Source: Bacteroidales bacterium
GTDB lineage: Bacteria > Bacteroidota > Bacteroidia > Bacteroidales > Bacteroidaceae
Direction: 5' to 3'
NCBI GenBank assembly: GCA_004555425.1
Contig: SFID01000065.1
Span: 1 to 14,725, forward strand
Length of the DNA stretch: 14,725 bases
The first letter of the stretch is position 1; every line of letters begins with the position of its first letter. Positions 7,484 through 14,423 of this stretch are shown here, piece after piece. The notes under the pieces are model-generated. The model was not told where the DNA came from and did no database searches. It worked only from the letters and a program-made list of their open reading frames with translations. The position numbers and the translations under genes are program-made.

Positions 7484-8194
7484 ATGAAACGATTCAACAG
7501 AATCCTCCTCAAACTGAGTGGGGAGAGCCTGATGGGCGAACAAGGTTACGGTATTGACGTGAAGCGACTCAACGAATACGCCGAGCAAATCAAGGAAGCC
7601 GTGGCCTCGGGCGTTCAGATAGGCATCGTCATTGGCGGCGGCAACATCTTCCGCGGCCTCTCGGGCGCAGGCAAGGGTTTCGACCGCGTGAAGGGAGACC
7701 AGATGGGCATGTGCGCTACAGTGATTAACTCGCTCGCACTCAGTAGTGCCCTCGGTGCTATCGGCGTGCGCAACCGCGTGCTTACGGCCATCCGCATGGA
7801 GCCCATCGGCGAGTTCTACAACAAATGGAAAGCCATCGAGGCTATGGAACAGGGTGAAGTAGTCATCATGAGCGGCGGAACGGGCAACCCCTACTTCACC
7901 ACGGACACGGGATCTTCGCTCCGCGGCATCGAAATTGAGGCCGACGTAATGCTGAAAGGCACCCGCGTGGACGGCATCTATACCGCCGACCCCGAGAAAG
8001 ACCCCACCGCCACGAAGTTTGACGACATCACCTACGACGAAGTCATTAGCCGCGGCCTCAAAGTGATGGACATTACGGCCACAGCAATGTGTCGCGAAAA
8101 CAAACTCCCCATTTACGTATTTAATATGGACAAGGTGGGCAACCTGAAACGCGTGCTGGATGGCGAAGAAATAGGTACCTTTGTGCATGCGTAA
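7484..8194 (+). CDS. pyrH: UMP kinase (uridylate kinase)
   Basis: This 236-aa protein has the normal length for bacterial UMP kinase, a hexameric amino-acid-kinase-fold enzyme that phosphorylates UMP to UDP with ATP. Diagnostic segments are ILLKLSGESLMG (residues 7-18), GGGNIFRG (51-58), DQMGM (72-76), GGTGNPYFTTDT (131-142) and DGIYTADP (163-170). ATG 7484 is chosen over an open frame from 7424 because the protein begins there in the family (MKRFNRILLKLSGE) and because the candidate promoter overlaps the longer version. It is not followed by frr, its partner in many bacteria; a hairpin array follows instead. Confidence 0.97.
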   Translation: MKRFNRILLKLSGESLMGEQGYGIDVKRLNEYAEQIKEAVASGVQIGIVIGGGNIFRGLSGAGKGFDRVKGDQMGMCATVINSLALSSALGAIGVRNRVLTAIRMEPIGEFYNKWKAIEAMEQGEVVIMSGGTGNPYFTTDTGSSLRGIEIEADVMLKGTRVDGIYTADPEKDPTATKFDDITYDEVISRGLKVMDITATAMCRENKLPIYVFNMDKVGNLKRVLDGEEIGTFVHA

Positions 8195-8195
8195 C

Positions 8196-8341
8196 GGTCG
8201 CTTCGCGCCCTTAGTTTCAATGGTCGCTTCGCGCCCTTAGTTTCAACGGTCGCTTCGCGCCCTGGTTTCAGCGGAAGCCTGCGGCTTCCTAGTTTCAGGG
8301 AATCCCTTCGGGCTTCCTGTTTCAACGCAGCCTGCGGCTGC
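8196..8341. repeat. Array of six small hairpins with a constant GTTTCA linker
   Basis: Six GC-rich hairpins follow the pyrH stop: GGTCGCTTCGCGCCC three times (8196-8210, 8222-8236, 8248-8262), then 8273-8289 (GGAAGCC-TGC-GGCTTCC), 8299-8317 (with a TTC loop) and 8327-8341 (GCAGCC-TGC-GGCTGC). Every loop is three bases, TTC or TGC. The units are joined by a short linker of the form TAGTTTCAA. The hairpin sequences differ while pairing is kept; the linker is conserved. The array probably also ends or protects the pyrH transcript (inference). No ORF fits. Confidence 0.8.
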
Positions 8342-8473
8342 TGGCTCGATAGTATAGGAAGTGCGGTGTTTCACTGCGCCAAGGTCTGCCAAATGTACGG
8401 CTTCCGCAAGCATAAGACTTTATTAAGTATTAGGCATTAGTGAAGAAGCATTGCCTTTAAATAAGGATGAACC

Positions 8474-8527
8474 CCCAATTCCCAATTCCCGACTCCTAAC
8501 TCCTAACTCCTAACTCCTAACTCCTAA
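8474..8527 (+). repeat. Heptanucleotide tandem repeat upstream of the LRR gene
   Basis: CTCCTAA occurs five times in perfect 7-bp register (8493-8527), preceded by two CCCAATT units and one transitional unit in the same register (8474-8494). The array ends 7 bases before the ATG at 8535, so it lies in the leader or promoter of the LRR/M60 pair. Copy-number change would shift spacing without affecting the frame. I see no clear promoter between 8342 and 8474. Confidence 0.9.
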
Positions 8528-8534
8528 CTAAATC

Positions 8535-9935
8535 ATGAACAAGAAATCTCTCCTCGTGGCACTGTGCACAGCACTGCTGACAACAACGGCCCAAGCGGAT
8601 GAGGTGACGCTTCGCACTAACAAGGCTGCGGGTCAGTCCCTGACCATTGCCCTCAACGCTGGTGTGCAGGCGCAACTCGCTTGGGATGGTGGCAGCACGA
8701 GCACAGTGGCCTTCACTGGTGAGGAGCAAGCCATCCCCGTACAGGGTGCGGCACTCACCATCACCACCTCGCAACCCATCACCATGCTCTACGCACCCGA
8801 CAACGGCCTGACCGAACTCACCCTGACGGATGCAACCAACCTGATGCAACTCATCGTGCCTGGCAATGCGCTCACTGCGCTGGACCTCTCGGGAGTGCCT
8901 GTGCTGGAAGAACTGAACTGCTCGGACAACCAGTTGACGGCACTCACCACTGGAGACTGCCCGAACCTGGTTAGCCTTGACTGTGCCAACAACCAACTCA
9001 CCGCCCTGCTCACCTCCAAGAACACGTCCCTGCAAATCCTCAACTGTGCGGGCAACAAACTCACCGCACTCGGTGTTTCGAGCAAGGAAATCAAGGCCGT
9101 TTGGTGCCAGAACAACCAACTGACGAAGATTGTGCTCAGCACGGGCGCAGACCCTCAGCAACTCGTAGCGTTCAACAACCAACTGATCACCCTCAACCTC
9201 ACGGGCAAGGCAAATCTGCAAGAACTCTGGCTGGACAACAACGCCCTGACCACCCTCGACATTTCCAGCAGTTCGGTGCGCACGCTCAGTGCCTCAAACA
9301 ACCAACTGACCAGCATTACCCACAACACGGATGACAAGAAGTCCATGGAGGATTTCTATGTAGATGGCAACCAGTTGGCTCCTTGCCATTTCGTGAAGGT
9401 GTACAATACTTCCACGAAGCAGAACCTGATGAACTGGTGCATCGCTCCGCAGCGTCCTTTCCAACTCTCGGAGAATATTAACGTGAACGACGTGGTTGAT
9501 GCCACCTCCTTCATCCGTTTGAACGCCTGGGGACAGCCCGCCGGCTTCTCGCTCAGTTGGGAGAACGACGCCCTCGAACCTCTGGTAAAGGGCACGGACT
9601 ATACCCTGTCGACCTACAAGACCACCTTCAAGACGGGCCAATGGAAGATTCGCCTCGTTGCCACTTCCACGCAGTACCCCGAGTTGACCATCAACTCCAA
9701 CTGGTTCCGCGTCATTGACCCCACGGGCGTTGAAACGGTGCAGACAAATGCTGACACCCAAATCCAGGCACGCGATGGCCAAATCGTTGTCACCACTGCC
9801 CAAGCCCAGCCCCTCCACATCTACCACGTGAGCGGCAAACTCGTTGTCAACGAGCAACTCTCGGCCGGCACACACGCTTGGAGCCTGCCCGCAGGTGTGT
9901 ATATCATTGAAGGCAAGCGCGTACTTGTGAAGTAA
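8535..9935 (+). CDS. Secreted leucine-rich-repeat protein with T9SS C-terminal sorting domain
   Basis: A 466-aa exported protein. Residues 1-21 form a signal peptide (cleavage after AQA). About ten leucine-rich repeats follow between residues 88 and 281, visible as an N-x-L ladder at residues 90, 111, 132, 153, 174, 194, 215, 236, 256 and 279 (period 20-23). Several have the form LxxLxCxxNQLTxL common in Bacteroidetes surface proteins. A beta-rich linker (about 305-395) precedes the last 70 residues, which look like a type A T9SS sorting domain (GQIVVTTAQAQPLHIYHVSGK, AGTHAWSLPAGVYIIEG, terminal KRVLVK). The protein should be delivered to the cell surface by the type IX system and may bind host or microbial ligands. 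The M60 peptidase gene starts 30 bp later. Confidence 0.88.
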   Translation: MNKKSLLVALCTALLTTTAQADEVTLRTNKAAGQSLTIALNAGVQAQLAWDGGSTSTVAFTGEEQAIPVQGAALTITTSQPITMLYAPDNGLTELTLTDATNLMQLIVPGNALTALDLSGVPVLEELNCSDNQLTALTTGDCPNLVSLDCANNQLTALLTSKNTSLQILNCAGNKLTALGVSSKEIKAVWCQNNQLTKIVLSTGADPQQLVAFNNQLITLNLTGKANLQELWLDNNALTTLDISSSSVRTLSASNNQLTSITHNTDDKKSMEDFYVDGNQLAPCHFVKVYNTSTKQNLMNWCIAPQRPFQLSENINVNDVVDATSFIRLNAWGQPAGFSLSWENDALEPLVKGTDYTLSTYKTTFKTGQWKIRLVATSTQYPELTINSNWFRVIDPTGVETVQTNADTQIQARDGQIVVTTAQAQPLHIYHVSGKLVVNEQLSAGTHAWSLPAGVYIIEGKRVLVK

Positions 9936-9965
9936 TCATTCCGCACATTCAAATTGCAAATCATC

Positions 9966-12656
9966 ATGAACAAGAATATCCTCCACATCCTGTGTGCCGC
10001 AGCGCTGACCCTGTTGCCCGCCGCCGCGAGTGCGCAGAACAGCGGGAATCTTCCCGCAAAGGGAAAGGCCGCCACGGTCATTGCCCCCACGGGCGGCATC
10101 TCTGTGAGCGCCAACGGCGGTACGACCATCGTTCCCCTGCTCTCCACCTCTTCCTCCTACACCCTCACACCGCAATGGGCGGAAGGACAGACGCCTTGGT
10201 TTACTATCAGCGAGCGCAAACCTGGCAGTTGGAAAATCAAGGCTGACTATTGGTATAGCACCGAGCCGCGCACGGGCGAAATCCTCGTGACCTTGGCCGA
10301 CGGCACCACTAAGACGCTGACCTTTGAGCAGCGCGGCAACGCAGCCATCAACTCTATCAAGGGCGACACCCAGATTCCCGTGAAGAGCGCGAAGGCCAGC
10401 GAACAAAACTCCTCCAACGAGGGCATTGCCAAGACCTACGACGGCAACTACGGCTCGTACTACCACTCCGTCTGGAACGGCAGTTCGACGAAATTCCCCG
10501 TCACCCTCACCTACACCTTCGTCAATGCCCCCCACATTGACTACCTGACCTACATCCCCCGCTCGGACAGCGGCAACGGTCGCTTTGGCAAGGTCACCGT
10601 GGAATACAGCACGACCGATGCGCCCACCACTTGGGTGAAAGTGGCCGACCAGAAGGATTTCGGCTTCTCCGAACAACCCACCAGCGTGAAACTTGGCGAG
10701 AACGGTGCGGACAAGGTACACAGCGTGCGCCTGACCGTCCATACGGGCCAGAACAACTTCGTCAGCTGCGCAGAGATGGAATTCTACAAATCAGAGCAGA
10801 CCACCAACACGCTCTTCACCGATGCCCTCTGCTACGAACTGAAGCCTGGCATCACGGATGCCGACATCGCCCTCTGTACCGACCCCTTCGCACGCCAGTT
10901 GGCCAGCTATATCCGCAACACGAACTATAGCACGGAGTTCCGCGTCGGTACCTTCCAGTGCTACGAGCGCCGCGAAACAGTCCAGCAGCGTATGAAGACG
11001 AGCAACGCCTACGACTTCTACGAGAACCCCACGGGTATCTACTTCGAGAAGGGCGAGAAGATTGCGGTCTTCGCCGATGGCATCAGCGACCAGCACCCCG
11101 TGAGCATCTGCATTAAGTGTTTCAGCAACCAGGCTGACATCGAAGCCGAAGGACAGCCCGAAAGTTTCTACAACCTGCACAATGGCATCAACGTCATCGA
11201 GGCACAAAACCGCGGTAACGCCTACGTTTTCTACTTCTCCGACGACTACGCCAACGCGCCTGCCGTTCGCCTGCACTTCGCCATGGCCTATGAGAACGGC
11301 TACTTCGATGCTTCGCGCCATACGAACGCTGACTACACCCGCATGATAAAGACGGCCAAGAGCGACATCTTTGACATTCTCACCCAGCGTATGCACATGG
11401 CCGCGCCGATGAAGAACCTGAAGGCCAAGTGTCCCTCCAACATGGAGAAACTGGCCAAGATTCTGGACGAGGTTATCTACCGCGAGCACGAAATTATGGG
11501 TATGCACCTTTTCAACGACGAACCGCGTAACCACCAGTTTGCCCGTCCCGTCAAGAGCGGCATGTTTGCCGACGGCCTCGGTGCTGCTGCTGCCTTTGGT
11601 AGTTTCGACGAATGGGTGAACCCCAGCAATTTCGGTTTCTGGGGCATCGCTCACGAACTCGGCCACAACAACCAGATTACGCCTGGCTTCAAGTGGAGCG
11701 GTTGCGGCGAAACGACGAACAACATCTACGCCTCTTGGGTAGAGCACACCGTGGGCGCAAAAACGGCATACGGCGTCGGACACCACCGTCTGGAAGACGA
11801 AATCTCGGGCGTCAATGACTACTCGGGCAAGCGCGGCGGCCGCTTCGAGGCTTACCTCGAGGAAGGTGTGCGCAAGGGCACCTCCTGGCAGTTGCAGGAT
11901 GGTCCCGACTACCACGGCACGAAACCCAACAGCGTGAGCGTGCAAGGACAGGACGCCGACGGCAACAGCACAGGACAGGTGACCACTACCTCGCGCAACT
12001 ACGACCACTTCGTCAAGGTGATTCCCTTCTGGCAACTCAACCTCTGGAGCAAGCAGGCCGGTGCGCAGCCCGACGGCATGAGCAAGTTCTACCACAGTTA
12101 CCGCGAAGGCTTCAACACGCAGACCTTCAACACGAACGGCAAGCAGCAGATGGAAATGGTACGCCGTATGTGCGACGCCATGCAAACGGACCTCACCGAC
12201 TTCTTCGAAAAAGCCGGCATCCTCAAGCCCATCAATGCCTACATTGAGGACTACTCTAAGGGCTGGAACATCATCACTGAGGAAATGGTGGAAGCCACGA
12301 AGCAGTACATCCAGTCGAAGGGCTACCCGAAGGCACCTGCCGCCCTCAACTATATCAACGCCTACAACTGGGAAAACTTCCGCGACAAAGTGGTGCTCGC
12401 CGAAGGCACACTTGGCACAGGCTGTGGCGCACCGAGCAACAACCAAGTACGCGTGGAAAACAGCAAATGGCCTGGCGCAGTAGGCTATGAGACGTACAAT
12501 TCCAACGGCGAACTGATTCGCATCACCATGTTCGGCCTAGGCGATTCGCAAATGTCCAGCCGCTACACCTACGTACTCTTCCCCTCCAGCGAAGATGCCA
12601 AGTACATTATGGCAGTAGGCTACGACGGCACGAAGGTGAAGATTTACGAAAAGTAA
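9966..12656 (+). CDS. Secreted M60-family (enhancin/mucinase-type) metallopeptidase with BACON and F5/8C-like domains
   Basis: This 896-aa product has a signal peptide (about 1-23, ending ASA). Residues 43-125 resemble a BACON domain (ISVSANGGTT, PWFTIS, TLTFEQRG), which binds carbohydrate or mucin. Residues 126-276 resemble a discoidin/F5-8C domain (AKTYDGNYGSYYHSVW, YIPRSDSGNGRFGKV). The catalytic M60 domain has the zinc motif HELGH at 563-567 with the third ligand Glu582 in GETTNN, the gluzincin HExxH-x-E pattern. M60 enzymes cleave O-glycosylated proteins such as mucins. The tail is beta-rich and shows no T9SS sorting domain, unlike the LRR neighbour. ATG 9966 begins a typical leader; ATG 9954 is possible. 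A strong terminator follows. Probably one transcription unit with the LRR gene. Confidence 0.92.
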   Translation: MNKNILHILCAAALTLLPAAASAQNSGNLPAKGKAATVIAPTGGISVSANGGTTIVPLLSTSSSYTLTPQWAEGQTPWFTISERKPGSWKIKADYWYSTEPRTGEILVTLADGTTKTLTFEQRGNAAINSIKGDTQIPVKSAKASEQNSSNEGIAKTYDGNYGSYYHSVWNGSSTKFPVTLTYTFVNAPHIDYLTYIPRSDSGNGRFGKVTVEYSTTDAPTTWVKVADQKDFGFSEQPTSVKLGENGADKVHSVRLTVHTGQNNFVSCAEMEFYKSEQTTNTLFTDALCYELKPGITDADIALCTDPFARQLASYIRNTNYSTEFRVGTFQCYERRETVQQRMKTSNAYDFYENPTGIYFEKGEKIAVFADGISDQHPVSICIKCFSNQADIEAEGQPESFYNLHNGINVIEAQNRGNAYVFYFSDDYANAPAVRLHFAMAYENGYFDASRHTNADYTRMIKTAKSDIFDILTQRMHMAAPMKNLKAKCPSNMEKLAKILDEVIYREHEIMGMHLFNDEPRNHQFARPVKSGMFADGLGAAAAFGSFDEWVNPSNFGFWGIAHELGHNNQITPGFKWSGCGETTNNIYASWVEHTVGAKTAYGVGHHRLEDEISGVNDYSGKRGGRFEAYLEEGVRKGTSWQLQDGPDYHGTKPNSVSVQGQDADGNSTGQVTTTSRNYDHFVKVIPFWQLNLWSKQAGAQPDGMSKFYHSYREGFNTQTFNTNGKQQMEMVRRMCDAMQTDLTDFFEKAGILKPINAYIEDYSKGWNIITEEMVEATKQYIQSKGYPKAPAALNYINAYNWENFRDKVVLAEGTLGTGCGAPSNNQVRVENSKWPGAVGYETYNSNGELIRITMFGLGDSQMSSRYTYVLFPSSEDAKYIMAVGYDGTKVKIYEK

Positions 12657-12688
12657 TCAGCAGCCAAACATCCTCAACCCGATACATC

Positions 12689-12720
12689 GCGGGGCGCGCA
12701 TACAGCGCGCCCCGCTTTTT
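12689..12720 (+). terminator. Intrinsic terminator after the M60 peptidase gene
   Basis: GCGGGGCGCGC (12689-12699) pairs perfectly with GCGCGCCCCGC (12705-12715) around a 5-nt loop, followed directly by TTTTT. This 11-bp GC stem plus T-run closes the LRR/M60 unit. Confidence 0.93.
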
Positions 12721-12836
12721 CGTACGCAGAGGCGAGAAATGGGAGTTACGCGAAGGAACAACCCAGCTTGGTGCGCCTTTGGAGTTGGTTTCCATTGACA
12801 AGATAGTGGAGTAAAGAGGTAGTTCTCATTGTGAGG

Positions 12837-12880
12837 CAATGTACCGCAGGATGCTTGAGAGCGTGTGGTACATTCTCATT
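12837..12880. repeat. Isolated relative of the left-hand palindromic repeat
   Basis: AATGTACCGCA at 12838-12848, then TGCTTG and CGTGTG, follow the same order as 218-243 in the left array. The element is bounded by a perfect AATGTACC / GGTACATT inverted repeat. The rest of 12721-12961 shows no gene or other clear signal. Confidence 0.55.
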
Positions 12881-12961
12881 CCTCCAGCCGCCAACAAACC
12901 AAGCATAGTACATATTCATTCCAGAGCCCGACATTCCCGTTTCAATCTCAAAGAAAGTCAG

Positions 12962-13027
12962 CGCCCACCGCTCCGTGGGAGACCGCCCATCGCCCCGTGG
13001 GCGCTCGCCCACCGCTCCGAGGGCGCA
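12962..13027. repeat. Three tandem 22-bp hairpin units
   Basis: Three 22-bp units starting CGCCCA at 12962, 12984 and 13006 differ by a few bases. Each can fold on itself, for example CGCCCA-loop-TGGGCG in the second. Non-coding; function unknown. Confidence 0.75.
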
Positions 13028-13046
13028 GATTAAATGCCCGTACGAA

Positions 13047-13095
13047 GTAAATACTCAGGTCGTTTGGTGCCCGAAAAAACGACTTGAGTAGTTAC
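13047..13095. mobile_element. 49-bp mini-element with GTAA-type inverted ends
   Basis: GTAAATACTCAGGTCGTT (13047-13064) faces AACGACTTGAGTAGTTAC (13078-13095). The left 33 bases match, inverted, the right end of the larger element (14215-14246) almost exactly. No target duplication is visible. It looks like an internal deletion product of the same element family. Confidence 0.5.
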
Positions 13096-13163
13096 CCGAA
13101 ATATTAAAATCCAACTTTTGTAACTACTCAGGTTGCAGCTGATAAAACAAAAACCAAAAAGCC

Positions 13164-13291
13164 CCTTGTACTTGATGCAAATGTCTCTGACGAGACATTG
13201 ATGCAGCGTCTGTCAGAAAATCCCTGAGCAAGCTCAGCGATTTTCTGCCAGCCACCGCATCACCCTATCTGGTTTTGCATCAAGCACAAGG
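13164..13291. ncRNA. Candidate structured RNA domain 1 in the mobile element
   Basis: An 18-nt outer helix (13164-13181 with 13274-13291, one mismatch) encloses a perfect hairpin AATGTCTC-TGAC-GAGACATT (13180-13199) and a nested arm: TGATGC/GCATCA (13199-13204, 13257-13262), then CAGAAAATC/GATTTTCTG (13214-13222, 13239-13247), then CTGAG-CAAG-CTCAG. Nearly all bases are paired. Strand and transcription are unknown, and I know no family that matches. Confidence 0.45.
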
Positions 13292-13371
13292 CGATAAACA
13301 GGACCAGCAGATTAGCCAAAAGTTGGAGTTGTATCTGGTTTTGCATCAAGCACAAGGCGATAAACAGGAAA

Positions 13372-13525
13372 GGTAGGTCCAATAAATTAGCTTGCGATGT
13401 ATTTGCGGCTATCGTGCCGTAGGTTTTTGCTTTTCGTGAGGGAGCGTAGCGGGCTACGTGACCGAATGAAAAACAAAAAGATTTATAAAATATGATTCCG
13501 ATGAAACTAATTTATAGAACCTACC
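13372..13525 (+). mobile_element. MITE copy C nested in the larger element
   Basis: A 154-bp member of the same family as A and B: left end GGTAGGTCCAATAAATTAG (two changes from consensus), right end CTAATTTATAGAACCTACC. It keeps the CGTAGC-GG-GCTACG hairpin block but lacks about 35 bp of the interior. Flanks are GAAA on the left and TAAA on the right, so a clean target duplication is not seen. It splits a long base-paired helix of the host element. Confidence 0.85.
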
Positions 13526-13623
13526 TAAACCCATCTGGCTGAAATCATCATCGAAAACTAATGGAAGTACACAACGGAACGATGCACCTCTTCAGAGGAA
13601 AATGGGTTTATTTCCTGTTTATC

Positions 13624-13756
13624 GCCTTGAAGAGGCTGGCGGCTTTCTGATAGAAGGTGGGGTTAGGTTTTGGTTGGGGCGTTAAGAGCTGGCTCTTATA
13701 AGACCCAACCGGAAGCCTAGCACCAGGGCGAAGCCCCCAGCCTATTCAAGGGGTTT
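13624..13756. ncRNA. Candidate structured RNA domain 2 in the mobile element
   Basis: CCTTGAAGAGGCTGG near 13625 pairs with CCAGCCTATTCAAGG near 13752 (one mismatch). It encloses CTTTCT-GAT-AGAAG, a stem GGTTGGG/CCCAACC with an inner TAAGAG-CTGG-CTCTTA hairpin, flanking TAGG/CCTA and GGTG/CACC pairs, and GGGC-GAA-GCCC. No protein frame fits. Strand and function are unknown. Confidence 0.4.
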
Positions 13757-13821
13757 ATCATGGTTTTTGTCTTTTCAGTTGCCACCTGAGCAGTTACGGG
13801 ATGCAGGCTCTCCAAGGCTTG

Positions 13822-13963
13822 TTCCCGTTTCGCCTCGGCACTTTCCCAGCGACCCGCGGGCGCAGGTCGTGTGACCTGCGGGCGCAGGTCGTGTGACCCG
13901 CGGGCGCAGGTCGCGTGACCCGCAGGCGCGGGTCGCTGGGAAAGTCCGAGAAAAAAACGGGAA
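13822..13963. repeat. GC-rich 22-bp tandem repeats inside a long hairpin
   Basis: Four 22-bp units begin GACC at 13851, 13873, 13895 and 13917. They are enclosed by a perfect 18-bp inverted repeat (13841-13858, 13927-13944) that extends outward, with mismatches, to TTCCCG/CGGGAA at 13822 and 13963. A further ATTTCCG-TTG-CGGAAAT hairpin follows at 13963-13979. Non-coding on both strands as far as I can judge. Confidence 0.8.
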
Positions 13964-14423
13964 TTTCCGTTGCGGAAATGACAAGTTCAGGTTCTGCAAC
14001 CAACTTATGGCCCGATAATCATACCATTTGTGCGCCCAGTTTGTGCGCCCCGAAGGGACCACAACCTGCGCCTAGGGCAGAACAGGGTGGTACCTTGGGG
14101 CACGAAATTCGTCTTCTTTTGTAACTACTCAGGTTGTTGTTTGCTGGCTAGGGATTCTATTCGGGGCGCACAGACGGCATCATTCCACCCATCATTAGCA
14201 CCCAGCCTATCCATTTTTTCGGGCACCAAACGACCTGAGTAGTTACCAACTTTTTTAGCGCGAAAAACTTTAATATCTTTTATGATTTCGGCCGCGAAAA
14301 AAATCCTACATCGGCAATTCGCTCACCGCTAAAGCATCTAGAAAATCCGCTAAAGCAAGTTGAAAATCCGCTAAAGCATATTGAATTTCCTATATGCTTT
14401 GTATTACATCCCTTATATTGGGC

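Larger units (their letters stand above)
13120..14246. mobile_element. 1127-bp non-autonomous element with 8-bp target duplication and structured interior
   Basis: The ends are GTAACTACTCAGGTTG (13120) and the inverse of GTAACTACTCAGGTCG (14246). Both are flanked by CAACTTTT (13112-13119 and 14247-14254), an exact 8-bp direct repeat. GTAA ends with 8-bp duplications are characteristic of IS66-family elements, but no transposase frame is present, so it would need help from elsewhere. Two further copies of the end occur inside, at 13784-13797 (inverted) and 14121, so the element is composite. The interior contains two intricately paired domains (13164-13291 and 13624-13756), a 38-bp direct repeat (13266-13303, 13332-13369), MITE C, and a GC-rich tandem hairpin. 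None of the short frames inside looks like a protein. Confidence 0.8.
13080..14390. repeat. Right arm of the long inverted repeat, interrupted by an insertion
   Basis: Positions 13080-13119 followed by 14255-14390 align in inverted orientation with 12-185. Joining them across the insertion and keeping one CAACTTTT restores the order seen on the left: the GTAGTTAC end, CCGAAATATTAAAATCC, a TTTTTTAGCGCG block, TAATATCTTTTAT, TTTCGGCCGCGAAAAA, CAATTCGC, and three 21-bp units with core CGCTAAAGCATCTAGAAAAT. The repeat is non-coding. Confidence 0.75.

Noticed and set aside
8196..8341. CRISPR-like array
   Set aside because: The repeating part is a short linker with hairpins between; there are no uniform spacers of 30 or so bases and no cas genes.
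10791..12446. Long minus-strand frame (551 aa) opposite the M60 gene
   Set aside because: It is antisense to a clearly conserved peptidase and has no recognisable domain; long antisense frames arise from GC-rich codon use.
13047..13095. Target-site duplication around the 49-bp mini-element
   Set aside because: The flanking 8-mers (CGTACGAA and CCGAAATA) do not match.
171..13095. One giant transposon bounded by the ACTACTCAGGT ends at 171 and 13095
   Set aside because: The sequences outside these ends are inverted copies and not direct duplications, and the contents are ordinary chromosomal genes.
13775..14062. Minus-strand frame of 95 aa through the GC-rich repeats
   Set aside because: Its repetitive RPAPAGHTTCA-like sequence is only the translation of the 22-bp tandem repeats.
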